Assembly: GCF_000308215.1 (NCBI RefSeq)
Contig: NZ_CAJE01000012.1
Span: 248,001-312,000 of the forward strand
Reading direction: 5' to 3'
DNA length: 64,000 bases
Source of the DNA: Methanomassiliicoccus luminyensis B10
GTDB lineage: Archaea; Thermoplasmatota; Thermoplasmata; Methanomassiliicoccales; Methanomassiliicoccaceae
The position numbers and the translations under genes are program-made. The first letter of the stretch is position 1, and each line of letters starts with the position of its first letter. The notes below the pieces were generated by a model. That model did no database searches and was not told where the DNA came from. It saw nothing but the letters and a program-made list of their open reading frames with translations. Positions 43,046-50,384 of this stretch are shown one piece after another.

Positions 43046-43326
43046 CACGACGCCTCCGATATCAGCTCGGCGAGGTCCCGGGGCTCGAAGCCCACTATGA
43101 CCAGGCCGGACGCCCTTATCAGCGAGTTCAGGCGGGACAGCAGTCTCTCGGCCCCCTCTCCCAGCGGGGTGCCGGCCAGCCCTTCTTCCAAGGAAAGCAG
43201 TCCTTCCTCTGGGTATACGAAGAAGTCCCCTGTAATGGACACTCGGGTTATCCGGGAGCCGTCGTCGTCCACCTTCACGCGGACCAGCTTGCCCCCCTTG
43301 ACCTTTCTCTGGGCCGTTCTTGTCAA
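43042..43326 (-). CDS. lplB: Lipoate-protein ligase accessory subunit
   Basis: 94 residues corresponding to the small C-terminal domain of single-chain LplA. RKVKGGKLVRVKVDDDG opens it, ITGDFFVYPEEGLLSLEEGLAG is the family motif, and an apolar Leu-rich helix follows. In Thermoplasma acidophilum this protein is required by LplA for lipoate activation. Its stop overlaps lplA (GTGA), so both are made together. Confidence 0.9.
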   Translation of the reverse strand: MTRTAQRKVKGGKLVRVKVDDDGSRITRVSITGDFFVYPEEGLLSLEEGLAGTPLGEGAERLLSRLNSLIRASGLVIVGFEPRDLAELISEASW

Positions 43327-43344
43327 ACCGTCCCTGCTCCGTCC

Positions 43345-43638
43345 TTACTCCGAAGCCCAGGTGACTATCTGCTCCTTGGTGGTCCTCATGCCGCACAGGG
43401 CTTTTTTCGTTCTTTCGTTATAGAACGCCGGCACTCCCAGCGAACCGCCGCAGGCCTGCTTCAGCACGTCGCCGTACGAGCGCATCAGCTTCTGGTTCTC
43501 CTCGGAATGCCAGACCTCCAGCTCGGTGATCTCCTTCCCCATCTCCTTGGATACCTCTCCGACCAGCGGGTGGATCTTCGCGCAATGGGGGCATTCCCTT
43601 CCCCAGAAGAATATCAGTCTCTGTCCTTGTTCGGCCAT
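43345..43638 (-). CDS. Thioredoxin-like protein with CPHC active site
   Basis: 97 residues of thioredoxin fold. The redox motif C16-P-H-C19 follows LIFFWGREC, and the cis-proline appears in GVPAFYN. The CPHC dipeptide is typical of DsbA or glutaredoxin-like proteins rather than thioredoxin itself. It begins seven bases after the rubredoxin-FTR gene, which may reduce it. No signal peptide, so it acts in the cytoplasm. Confidence 0.85.
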   Translation of the reverse strand: MAEQGQRLIFFWGRECPHCAKIHPLVGEVSKEMGKEITELEVWHSEENQKLMRSYGDVLKQACGGSLGVPAFYNERTKKALCGMRTTKEQIVTWASE

Positions 43639-43645
43639 GTGTTGT

Positions 43646-44071
43646 TCACCTCTTGACGAAAAGGCCGCACCAGCATTCCCCGGTCTCCTTGTACACCGGC
43701 TGAATGAAGAAGTTGCAGGGGCAGATCAGGTTGAGATCCTCCTCCGGTTCTCCCGCGGTGATGCGGCATGGGCAATATTTCAGCCCATGGTTCTTGAGGT
43801 TTTCCAGTTCGCCCTTCGCCAGGGTCCTGACGAACTCCTTGTCGGGGTTCACTTTGAACGGTTTTCCCTCCGCGAACTTTTCCCATGTATCCATGAGCTT
43901 CTCCTCGGTGTCGAGCCTCTCGCCCTTGTCCAGGATGACCTTCTTGGTCTCCGGGTAGTCGATAAGGGTGTAGGCGTTCTTGACCCCGCAGGTAGGGCAC
44001 ACGGTGGGAGGTCTGATCCCGTAATGCACGTCATTGCAAACGTTGCACCGCCAAAGCTTCTTTACCGCCAT
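43646..44071 (-). CDS. Rubredoxin-domain ferredoxin:thioredoxin (disulfide) reductase
   Basis: 141 residues. A rubredoxin-like N-terminal domain has C9, C12 and the later CPTC pair (C25, C28). The FTR catalytic domain follows, with the cluster/disulfide Cys in YCPCR, CPCNFF and ECWCGLF. Methanosarcina has a similarly fused ferredoxin:disulfide reductase. It uses electrons from ferredoxin to reduce disulfides, here probably those of the adjacent thioredoxin-like protein. A TATA box (tttatatttg) about 30 bases before ATG 44071 gives a short leader. Confidence 0.88.
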   Translation of the reverse strand: MAVKKLWRCNVCNDVHYGIRPPTVCPTCGVKNAYTLIDYPETKKVILDKGERLDTEEKLMDTWEKFAEGKPFKVNPDKEFVRTLAKGELENLKNHGLKYCPCRITAGEPEEDLNLICPCNFFIQPVYKETGECWCGLFVKR

Positions 44072-44179
44072 AATGGACCCGTTAACACTATGATTTCGGG
44101 CAAATATAAATCTCGCTGTCGCCCGGAAGCTTTTCCCCAACGCAGCTGCGAATGGCCAGACCCGATGGGCAAAATCTGC

Positions 44180-44286
44180 AAGTTATAAATGGGATGCGGT
44201 CCAGAATAGACGTGGGCGGCCCGGTGGCGGCAATGTGGCCTGCCAGGGAGCGGGGCAGGGATGGGATGCCTGTCCCTCAGCGCTCC
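44180..44286 (+). promoter_or_regulatory. Promoter and long hairpin leader of the zinc-finger operon
   Basis: A TATA box (agttataaatg, about 44180-44191) precedes a leader of about 125 bases, unusually long for this window. It contains a hairpin at 44251-44286: AGCG and CGCT at the ends, GGCAGGGA and TGTCCCT inside. It could be a regulatory leader. Confidence 0.45.
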
Positions 44287-44331
44287 ACCAGGCACCGCTG
44301 CGCCACCCCCGCCGCGGAGAGGTGATGGAGA

Positions 44332-44805
44332 ATGGTATCGGTGAGGTGCCCGTGGTGCGATGCCCGGATGAGCGAGGGCGACAGCGAGGCGCTGTCGTCC
44401 GCCCTGATGGTACATTTCGTAAGGACGCACGGCCTGGTGCTTCCCGATGACAGCCTCCTCCAGGGGGGAAGGGAGGGGCACCTTTCCACGCTGGCGGAAG
44501 TGCCTGACGAAACGGGTGAATACGAGGTCCGGTACGGTGCGGAAAGGTACGGAGCTGAGCTGACGCAGAGGGAGACAGACCTCTACGGGGTCCTGGGGCC
44601 GCCCCGCACCATCAATGTCCAGCGGGGAAAGGAGCTGCCGGCGGTGCAGTGCCCCCTGTGCGGGTTCGAGGTGAGGGGGAGGAACGAGAACGACCTCACC
44701 GCCGAGCTGACGCGCCATATGGCGCAGAACAACGAGCTGGAGAGCGGCCGGGAAGCCATTCCGCCGGAGAAGGATGAGCGTTCCGATTACGACAAGAGGT
44801 TTTGA
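44332..44805 (+). CDS. Zinc-finger protein, first of three tandem paralogues
   Basis: 157 residues with two C2H2-like fingers. The first has CPWC and, after a Leu-containing helix, HFVRTHG; the second, near 107-140, has CPLC and a shorter helix with one clear His (THMAQ). The fingers resemble those of small DUF1059-like proteins, in which C-x2-C is followed by about 20 residues and a His pair. A linker rich in charged residues joins them. ATG 44332 has GGAGAGGTGATGG upstream. It leads an operon with two related genes. Nucleic-acid or protein binding is possible; no function is known. Confidence 0.65.
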   Translation: MVSVRCPWCDARMSEGDSEALSSALMVHFVRTHGLVLPDDSLLQGGREGHLSTLAEVPDETGEYEVRYGAERYGAELTQRETDLYGVLGPPRTINVQRGKELPAVQCPLCGFEVRGRNENDLTAELTRHMAQNNELESGREAIPPEKDERSDYDKRF

Positions 44806-44806
44806 C

Positions 44807-45484
44807 ATGAACTCGGTCAGATGCCCGGTGTGCAACGCGAGGCTGACAGGCGAGGATTGCGACGATCTCACCGTGGGCCTGCGGGAGCACCTCGAGAGGG
44901 AGCACAACATCCAGGAGCTGTGCAATTCCCCCACCGGGGGAGTGCCGCCGTCCACGGTGGCGAGGTCCTACGAGCCCCCGGAGGAAATGGAGCCGTACCG
45001 CGAGACCGAGATGGACCGGGAGCGGCTGAGGCGGGGGAGCGAGCTGAGGGAGGCGGAGCTGAGGGATGAGACTGGGTCCTGGGGTCCGCCTGCTGGCGAG
45101 GCCTCCCTGCGCGCCCATGGGGTGGGCGGATGGTTCAGGAAGACCCTGGGCCTGGGGTATGGGGACCGGCCCGACCAGGGGGGCGAATGGGCCCGCGGCG
45201 GGAGGTATTCCGGCGCGGACGTCGCGCCCCGCCATCCGGCCCCGGAAGGCTCCTCCGTCAGGGAGGAGTATGGTAAGGAGAGGGGCCGGAGAAGAGAGAG
45301 GGTCCCAGGCAGGGAGCCGGCCGGTCCGTCGATGGGGCTGGCCCACGGGGACCACGTCGACTGCCCCATGTGCGGCATGCACCTGAGCGGGGCGGACGAG
45401 GACGAATTGTCGGTCGCGCTGAGGGAGCACATGATCTCCATGCACGAGGTCGCGCCCCTCATGACCATGAGGCCGAGGGCGTGA
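44807..45484 (+). CDS. Zinc-finger protein, second paralogue, with long charged linker
   Basis: 225 residues. The N-terminal finger is CPVCNARL followed by REHLEREHN; the C-terminal finger is CPMCGMHL followed by REHMISMHE. In both, Leu-x-x-x-Leu-x-x-H places the helix. Between them about 130 residues are rich in Glu, Arg, Gly and Pro and probably disordered. ATG 44807 lies one base after the first gene's stop. The wide spacing of fingers could let it bridge two sites or partners. Confidence 0.65.
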   Translation: MNSVRCPVCNARLTGEDCDDLTVGLREHLEREHNIQELCNSPTGGVPPSTVARSYEPPEEMEPYRETEMDRERLRRGSELREAELRDETGSWGPPAGEASLRAHGVGGWFRKTLGLGYGDRPDQGGEWARGGRYSGADVAPRHPAPEGSSVREEYGKERGRRRERVPGREPAGPSMGLAHGDHVDCPMCGMHLSGADEDELSVALREHMISMHEVAPLMTMRPRA

Positions 45485-45486
45485 CC

Positions 45487-45789
45487 ATGACGGCCCTGAG
45501 ATGCCCGATGTGCCCTGAGGTCCTGGAAGGCGAAGGGGTGGCTCTAACGCACTCCCTGAGGGACCACCTCTCCGACGTCCACGGCATGGCGGACCTATGC
45601 ATGGACCCAGAGAGGCTGCGCTCCAGCCCCCCGGCCGTTCTGGAAGGGTATGTGGGGGTGACGTGCCCGGTGTGCGCGGCAAGCATCGCCGCCGCGGACG
45701 ACCGGCTGCTCTCCGAAGGGCTCCGGGCGCACTTCGGTAACGTGCACGGCATAAGGTCGTCGAGCCTGCTGGAGCGGCTCCGCCGCTGA
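45487..45789 (+). CDS. Zinc-finger protein, third paralogue
   Basis: 100 residues, again two fingers: CPMCPEVL with RDHLSDVHG, and CPVCAASI with RAHFGNVHG. It is the most compact of the three, with a 25-residue linker. ATG 45487 follows the previous gene by two bases. The third gene ends where the convergent flavin reductase gene ends. Tandem triplication of a two-finger protein points to local duplication and divergence. Confidence 0.65.
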   Translation: MTALRCPMCPEVLEGEGVALTHSLRDHLSDVHGMADLCMDPERLRSSPPAVLEGYVGVTCPVCAASIAAADDRLLSEGLRAHFGNVHGIRSSSLLERLRR

Positions 45790-46332
45790 TCACTCCATCT
45801 TCCTGATGACCTTGGAAGCGGTCCTGAACTCCCCATCCCAGTAGAGGAGCATATTGCCGCGGTCGTAGTCGGGATGAATGTCGCAGTGCACGATCTTCCC
45901 GATGACCCAGATGTGGTCCCAGTCGCTCCGGTCGATGATCTCCTGCTTCTCCACCTCCAGGTTCAGGGGGCACTCCTGGATGGTCGGGGACCTGGTCCTC
46001 GTTCCCGGCTTTGGAGTAAGGCCCACCTCGGCGAACTTGTTCATCTTGCTCCCGGAGACCTCGCCGATCTTGATGACCTTGTCCACCAGGTCCTTCCCGG
46101 GTATGTTGAGAGTGAAATCGGGGGTCTCCTCGAGCAGCTTGTATGTCCACCTCGATGATTTGACCGCTACCCCTACCCGGGGCTTGTCCACCGAGAACAC
46201 GTTGAACAGTCCGATGGTGCTAACGTCGGGGTCCTTCTCCCCCACCGCCAGAAGGAACACGGGGAAGGGGGGCAGGCTCATCAGCGCGGGGAGGGCGCCG
46301 CGGTCCAGCTTTTCAGGGTCATCGTTGGCCAT
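45790..46332 (-). CDS. Flavin reductase-like FMN-binding protein (flavoredoxin family)
   Basis: About 180 residues of the split-barrel flavin reductase family. PPFPVFLLAVGE begins the barrel; STIGLFNVFSVDKPRVGVAVKSSRWTYKLLEET is the FMN-binding region; a C-terminal segment with VIGKIVHCDIHPDYD completes it. It probably binds FMN and moves electrons between NAD(P)H or ferredoxin and acceptors. ATG 46332 is preferred because a TATA box (aaatatatatcgg, 46368-46380) lies about 40 bases upstream; ATG 46350 is possible. Confidence 0.82.
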   Translation of the reverse strand: MANDDPEKLDRGALPALMSLPPFPVFLLAVGEKDPDVSTIGLFNVFSVDKPRVGVAVKSSRWTYKLLEETPDFTLNIPGKDLVDKVIKIGEVSGSKMNKFAEVGLTPKPGTRTRSPTIQECPLNLEVEKQEIIDRSDWDHIWVIGKIVHCDIHPDYDRGNMLLYWDGEFRTASKVIRKME

Positions 46333-46401
46333 TCCAATCACTGAGAACATATCCGTCGCCGGACCGATATATATTTCCCCGTCACGGAATGGCATGGGGG
46401 G

Positions 46402-46836
46402 TCACACGATCTCGGGCGCCCTTTCCTGCCTCTCCGGGGGAAGCCCCATCAGCTTCCTCCAGGTCCTCCTGTCAACATGGATTATCTTTCCGTCCTCGTC
46501 GTAGCAGTGGAGCTGGTAGTAGAACAGCCAGTGCCTGTTGAGATCCAGGAGCTTGAGCCGGACCTTGGCGGCCCGGTCCCGAGGCACCACCAGGACCAGC
46601 CGGCTACGGCCCATCAGCACTCTGGCGTACTCGCCCATGCGGTTCTCCCGGAGGCTGTCGTCAGTTTCCACGAATTCCTTGCTGACGACGAACCTGTCGT
46701 CCAGGACGGTGACCACGCCCCTCCCGCCGGCCGTCTCGTAGCGGACGGTGGCCTGGGGGTATACGTCGGCTATCTCGTCCCGGGCCTGCTCCGCCCTGGC
46801 GCGGGTAACCTTCTTCAGGAGGTCGTTGTCCGGCAT
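46402..46836 (-). CDS. Uncharacterised protein
   Basis: 144 residues, not recognised. A helical N-terminus (LLKKVTRARAEQARDEIAD) is followed by beta strands: VRYETAGGRGVVTVLDDRFVV, RLVLVVPRDRAAKVRLKLLDLN, and WLFYYQLHCYDEDGKIIHVDRRTW. ATG 46836 lies about 25 bases after a TATA box (catatacctgg region, 46855-46864), which supports a leaderless start and rules out longer frames. It is divergent from a membrane protein gene. Confidence 0.6.
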   Translation of the reverse strand: MPDNDLLKKVTRARAEQARDEIADVYPQATVRYETAGGRGVVTVLDDRFVVSKEFVETDDSLRENRMGEYARVLMGRSRLVLVVPRDRAAKVRLKLLDLNRHWLFYYQLHCYDEDGKIIHVDRRTWRKLMGLPPERQERAPEIV

Positions 46837-46929
46837 AGGTCCGAATCGTTCCGCCAGGTATATGAACGTGGCCCGGCCCTGCCGCGACGGACGTCGCTCC
46901 CGATAATCAGGAGCGGCGGACCAATCATT

Positions 46930-47406
46930 ATGACATGCAGCGGTGTTCCCGCGCCGATGGGAACCACGACGAAGAGGACGTCGGCGGGCAAGGCGACCCC
47001 CCGGAAGAGGTCCACCATCAAGCGGAGGCGGAGGAAGCCGAAGAACAAGCCCTCTCTGGAGCCGGTGTTCTCCGCGTTCGTATGGGGGGCGCTGACATTC
47101 ATTGGCATCAGCCCGATGCAGATGATCTTCGAGGCCACCGTAATCGAGATCAGCCCCTACATACAATTCGCATCTCTCGCCATCCTGCTCCTGGTGGTGT
47201 ACTTCACCTATGACCCGGTCATAGAAGGGCTGCACCGAGCCCGCAAGGCCTACCGAATCTGCGGGTTCCTGGGAGTGGTGGCGATACTCATGGCCGTCCT
47301 CTCCGGCTTCTTCGTGTACGTGGAGCCGAGGGCGGTGATGGCCCAGCTGGTGGCGGTGGTGCTGTGGCTGGCTGCCACGTGGAACGGAGAAAAGGCCCGG
47401 CGGTGA
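46930..47406 (+). CDS. Small membrane protein with basic N-terminus
   Basis: 158 residues. The first 45 are very basic (KRTSAGKATPRKRSTIKRRRR) and probably cytoplasmic, possibly contacting nucleic acid or lipid head groups. Four transmembrane segments follow, including ASLAILLLVVYFTYDPV and FLGVVAILMAVLSGFFVYV. The start could be ATG 46930 or ATG 46960. No family recognised. Confidence 0.6.
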   Translation: MTCSGVPAPMGTTTKRTSAGKATPRKRSTIKRRRRKPKNKPSLEPVFSAFVWGALTFIGISPMQMIFEATVIEISPYIQFASLAILLLVVYFTYDPVIEGLHRARKAYRICGFLGVVAILMAVLSGFFVYVEPRAVMAQLVAVVLWLAATWNGEKARR

Positions 47407-47426
47407 CGCCGGGAAGGAGTTTTACC

Positions 47427-47708
47427 TCACTGGGTATCGATGATCTTGATCAGGTGGTAGCCGAACTCGGTCTTGACCGGGCCGACCACCTCGCCCTTCT
47501 TCCCGTTGAAGGCGGCGTCCTCGAACTTCTTGACCATCTGTCCCTTTCCGAAGGTGCCCAGGTCCCCTCCCTTGGCCTTGGAGGGGCACATGGAGTACTC
47601 CTTGGCTATCGTCTCGAACTTCTCGCCGGCCTTGATCCTGGCGAGCAGTTCGTACGCCTTGTTCTGGTCCTTCACAAGTATATGAGCAGCGTGAACTTTG
47701 GTTGCCAT
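47427..47708 (-). CDS. Parvulin-type peptidyl-prolyl isomerase
   Basis: 93 residues, a single free parvulin domain: AAHILVKDQNKAYELLARIKAGEKFETIAKEYS, then GGDLGTFGKGQMVKKFEDAAF and the C-terminal FGYHLIKI. The HILV, GGDLG and GYHLI motifs are diagnostic. It catalyses cis-trans isomerisation of proline bonds in the cytoplasm. ATG 47708 begins the domain directly. It converges with the membrane protein gene upstream. Confidence 0.93.
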   Translation of the reverse strand: MATKVHAAHILVKDQNKAYELLARIKAGEKFETIAKEYSMCPSKAKGGDLGTFGKGQMVKKFEDAAFNGKKGEVVGPVKTEFGYHLIKIIDTQ

Positions 47709-48237
47709 GAGAAGGCCAGAGAAAGGTGGGCGGATAAATACATTGTTGTCGTGGAATATCCAGTGGGACGAAAGAGAACGAGGAGTGAAGAAAGTCGCCC
47801 CCTCGTTCGACCAATGCTTCGCGCGGGAACGGTGTTCCGGGCAGAGGATGATGGTCACTGCCGTCCCCGCCTCTCCTCTCAGACCACTGAGTATTCGGCG
47901 ATTTTTCCCTGCGCCTCGGCGATCCGATCCCTTATCTTGTCGACAGTGGGCACCCTGCCCTGCGCCATCGCCCTTCCATTGAGGAGAGGGCGGGCGAGGC
48001 CGCCACCCCTTTCTCCTTGGCCTCCCCCATGCTACGGTATCTTCTCTATTTCGACGTTCAGCCCCATATCCTCAAGCGCTGCGTGGGTGGCCACCTCGAT
48101 GAACCTGCATCTCGCGCATCCGATGGCGACGATATCGACCTCCATGTTCCCACGCTCATAGGGTGGGTCTTTCACCATATGGTGTGGGAGCAAAAAGAAG
48201 AGAAAAATTAATGTAATGATTTACAGTCACAGGCTGG
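47709..48237. other. Intergenic region around the thioredoxin-like pseudogene
   Basis: Apart from the broken gene at 47879-48145, the region holds the parvulin promoter on the minus side and, at 48173-48184, the perfect palindrome CACCATATGGTG upstream of the pseudogene start. An AT-rich stretch near 48203-48215 may be the TATA box of the next gene. No intact gene was seen. Confidence 0.5.
47879..48145 (-). pseudogene. Decayed thioredoxin-like (redox-active disulfide protein) gene with two frameshifts
   Basis: Three frames together spell one small thioredoxin-fold protein. From ATG 48145: VDIVAIGCARCRFIEVA (CxxC site), ending at TAG 48034-48032. A second frame from about 48030 gives GEAKEKGVAASPAL. 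After a two-base discrepancy near 47980 a third gives NGRAMAQGRVPTVDKI to TGA 47881-47879. These match the CxxC, SPAL.NG and GRVP parts of redox-active disulfide protein 2. Two independent frame changes indicate a pseudogene. Confidence 0.7.
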
Positions 48238-48918
48238 ATGGCGCCCGCGCCAATAAAACCGTTCGAACCGTTCATCCAGCATCTGGGACCCACCGCGGCC
48301 CTCCAGGAGACCATCTATGGCCTGGTCATGGTGCTGGCGACGCTTAGCGCGTTCTCGGTCGCGTTCGGCCTGAACGAGGAGACCAGATGGACCGTAGTCT
48401 TCGCATCCCTGGCGGTCAGCGTCGCCTGGGGCTTCGTGGATATGGTGATGTGGATCTTCACCCGCAACTTCGACCGGCTAAGGCAGCATTACCTGGCGGC
48501 ATCGCTGAAGAAGAACCCTGGAGAGAGTGGGACCGTGGAAGCTGTCCAGGACGATCTCTCCGACACCATCGTCGGTACCCTGGCCCCTGCGGATCGGGAG
48601 CGTATCTACAAAGACGTTCTCGAAAGCGCCAAGCGTGCGCCGCCGATGTCCCACGGCATCGAGCGGGGGGCGTTCTGGGGCGGGCTCAGCGCATTTCTCA
48701 TCACCATGATCGCCGCCGTCCCGGTGCTGGCGCCGGTCGCCCTGGTCGATCCTCCCATGGTGGGCCTCCGGATCGCCAACATCATGAACGTGGTCCTGCT
48801 GTTCGTTGTGGGGTACTCGTGGGCCTCCTACGCCGGGCTGAAAAAGTGGAAGGTAGGCATCACCCTGGCGGTGATCGGCACGGCGGTCACCCTGACCACC
48901 ATTGCGCTGGGCGGATGA
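48238..48918 (+). CDS. VIT1/CCC1-like membrane protein
   Basis: 226 residues with five transmembrane helices: two near the N-terminus (ETIYGLVMVLATLSAFSVAFG; VVFASLAVSVAWGFVDMVMWIF), a cytoplasmic acidic/basic region (about 75-140) and three at the end. The arrangement is like that of VIT/CCC1 iron or manganese transporters, whose cytoplasmic domain binds metal, but its conserved Glu pattern is not obvious here. Transport is therefore a tentative call. An AT-rich promoter lies near 48203-48215. Confidence 0.6.
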   Translation: MAPAPIKPFEPFIQHLGPTAALQETIYGLVMVLATLSAFSVAFGLNEETRWTVVFASLAVSVAWGFVDMVMWIFTRNFDRLRQHYLAASLKKNPGESGTVEAVQDDLSDTIVGTLAPADRERIYKDVLESAKRAPPMSHGIERGAFWGGLSAFLITMIAAVPVLAPVALVDPPMVGLRIANIMNVVLLFVVGYSWASYAGLKKWKVGITLAVIGTAVTLTTIALGG

Positions 48919-48963
48919 GAGGCTGCGCAACATTAAATCTTTCATCGCTGTTACCATCTTCCG

Positions 48964-50211
48964 ATGTGGAAGCAGCTGGACGTGGAACAGTGGACCTCCC
49001 GCCGCAGGGGCACTTTGTCCGAGGTCCGTAGGTCGGTAGAGGATATCATCGCCAAGGTCAGCAAGGAGGGCGACGCCGCCCTGTATGAGCTGACGCAGAA
49101 GTTCGACAAGGTCCAGCTCGACCATTTGAGGGTAACGAGGGAGGAGATCGAGGACGCCTACGCCAAGGTCGACGATTCCCTCATCGACGCGCTCAAGAAG
49201 GCCAAGGCCAACATCGAAGCGTTCCACCGGATGCAGCGCCCCGCGGACATGTGGACCAGGGAGGTCGCTCCCGGGCTGACCCTCGGCGTGAAGAACACCC
49301 CTCTCGATCGCATCGGGGCGTACATCCCGGGCGGGCGCGCCGCTTATCCGTCCACGGTCCTCATGTGCGCCATCCCCGCCAGGGTGGCGGGGGTCGTGGA
49401 CGTCGTAATGTGCACTCCTCCCCCCATCAACCCCCTGACGCTGGTAGCAGCGGACCTGGCGGGAGTGGACGAGGTCTATCAGGTAGGGGGGGCGCAGGCC
49501 ATCGCGGCGATGGCGCTGGGAACCAGGAGCATCGCCCCGGTGCAGAAGATCGTGGGGCCCGGGAACGTGTACGTCACCGAAGCGAAGATGCTGATGCGGG
49601 ACCGTGCCGAGATCGACTTCCCGGCGGGACCATCGGAGATAGCCATACTGGCCGATGGATCAGGCGAGGAGGAGTTCATCGCTGCCGATATATTGGCGCA
49701 GGCCGAGCACGACCCCAACGCCGCATGCGTGCTGGTCACCACCGACCAGGTGCTGGCGAACAAGGTCGGCAGGGAGGTCGAGAGGATGGCCGCCAAGGCC
49801 GAGCGCAAGGAGATAATCGATAAAGCGCTGGGTAACGCCGGGTACGTTCTCGCCAGGGACATAGCCTCGGCCGTGGAGCTGGTCAATTTCATCGCCCCGG
49901 AACACCTGTCCATACAGGTCAAGGATCCCATGGCCGCGCTGCAGGGGATACGGAACGCAGGCTCCATCTTCGTTGGCAAGTACGCGCCGGTAGCTTGCGG
50001 CGACTATGCCTCCGGGACCAATCACGTGCTCCCCACCGCCGGCTATGCCAAGACCTATTCGACCCTGGACGTCGGCCACTTCATGAAGCGCTCCTCGGTG
50101 CAGATCGTGGAGAGGGACGGATTGGAGGGCATCGGCGATGTCGTGGAGACCCTGGCGAAGGCCGAAGGGCTGCACGCCCACGCCAACTCGGTGAGGGTAC
50201 GCCGGAAGTGA
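48964..50211 (+). CDS. hisD: Histidinol dehydrogenase
   Basis: 415 residues. It catalyses the last two steps of histidine synthesis with NAD and zinc. Hallmarks: RIGAYIPGGRAAYPSTVLM, GPGNVYVTEAK, DFPAGPSEI, LAQAEHDPNA, and late in the chain FIAPEHLSI and GDYASGTNHVLPT. It stands apart from other his genes. A TATA box (cattaaatc) about 30 bases upstream of ATG 48964 suggests a leaderless message. Confidence 0.96.
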   Translation: MWKQLDVEQWTSRRRGTLSEVRRSVEDIIAKVSKEGDAALYELTQKFDKVQLDHLRVTREEIEDAYAKVDDSLIDALKKAKANIEAFHRMQRPADMWTREVAPGLTLGVKNTPLDRIGAYIPGGRAAYPSTVLMCAIPARVAGVVDVVMCTPPPINPLTLVAADLAGVDEVYQVGGAQAIAAMALGTRSIAPVQKIVGPGNVYVTEAKMLMRDRAEIDFPAGPSEIAILADGSGEEEFIAADILAQAEHDPNAACVLVTTDQVLANKVGREVERMAAKAERKEIIDKALGNAGYVLARDIASAVELVNFIAPEHLSIQVKDPMAALQGIRNAGSIFVGKYAPVACGDYASGTNHVLPTAGYAKTYSTLDVGHFMKRSSVQIVERDGLEGIGDVVETLAKAEGLHAHANSVRVRRK

Positions 50212-50225
50212 CGGCCCTTATCATT

Positions 50226-50232
50226 TTTTTAA
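50226..50232 (+). terminator. Oligo-T terminator of hisD
   Basis: A run of seven T (within atcatttttttaatt) 15 bases after the hisD stop, followed by more T-rich sequence, is the kind of tract at which archaeal transcription ends. Confidence 0.6.
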
Positions 50233-50352
50233 TTACATTTCTTTATTTCCATAATTAAATAGGCAGAAGCACAAGAAATAGGCCATTGACGGGTAGCGAT
50301 CACGTGCTCATCATCTCGCCGACCCCAGGCCTCCCAAGAAGGTTGAAAGAGT

Positions 50353-50372
50353 AAAAAGAAAGAATTTGAGGC
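50353..50372 (-). terminator. Oligo-T terminator of the YhfC-like gene
   Basis: On the minus strand, just past the stop at 50385, the sequence contains TTCTTTCTTTTTACTCTTT, a T-rich tract fitting archaeal termination. Confidence 0.5.
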
Positions 50373-50384
50373 GCCTTTCCTCCC

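Noticed and set aside
48032-48034. TAG in the thioredoxin-like gene as a pyrrolysine codon
   Set aside because: Reading through in the same frame gives no homology; the matching sequence resumes in another frame, so this is a frameshift.
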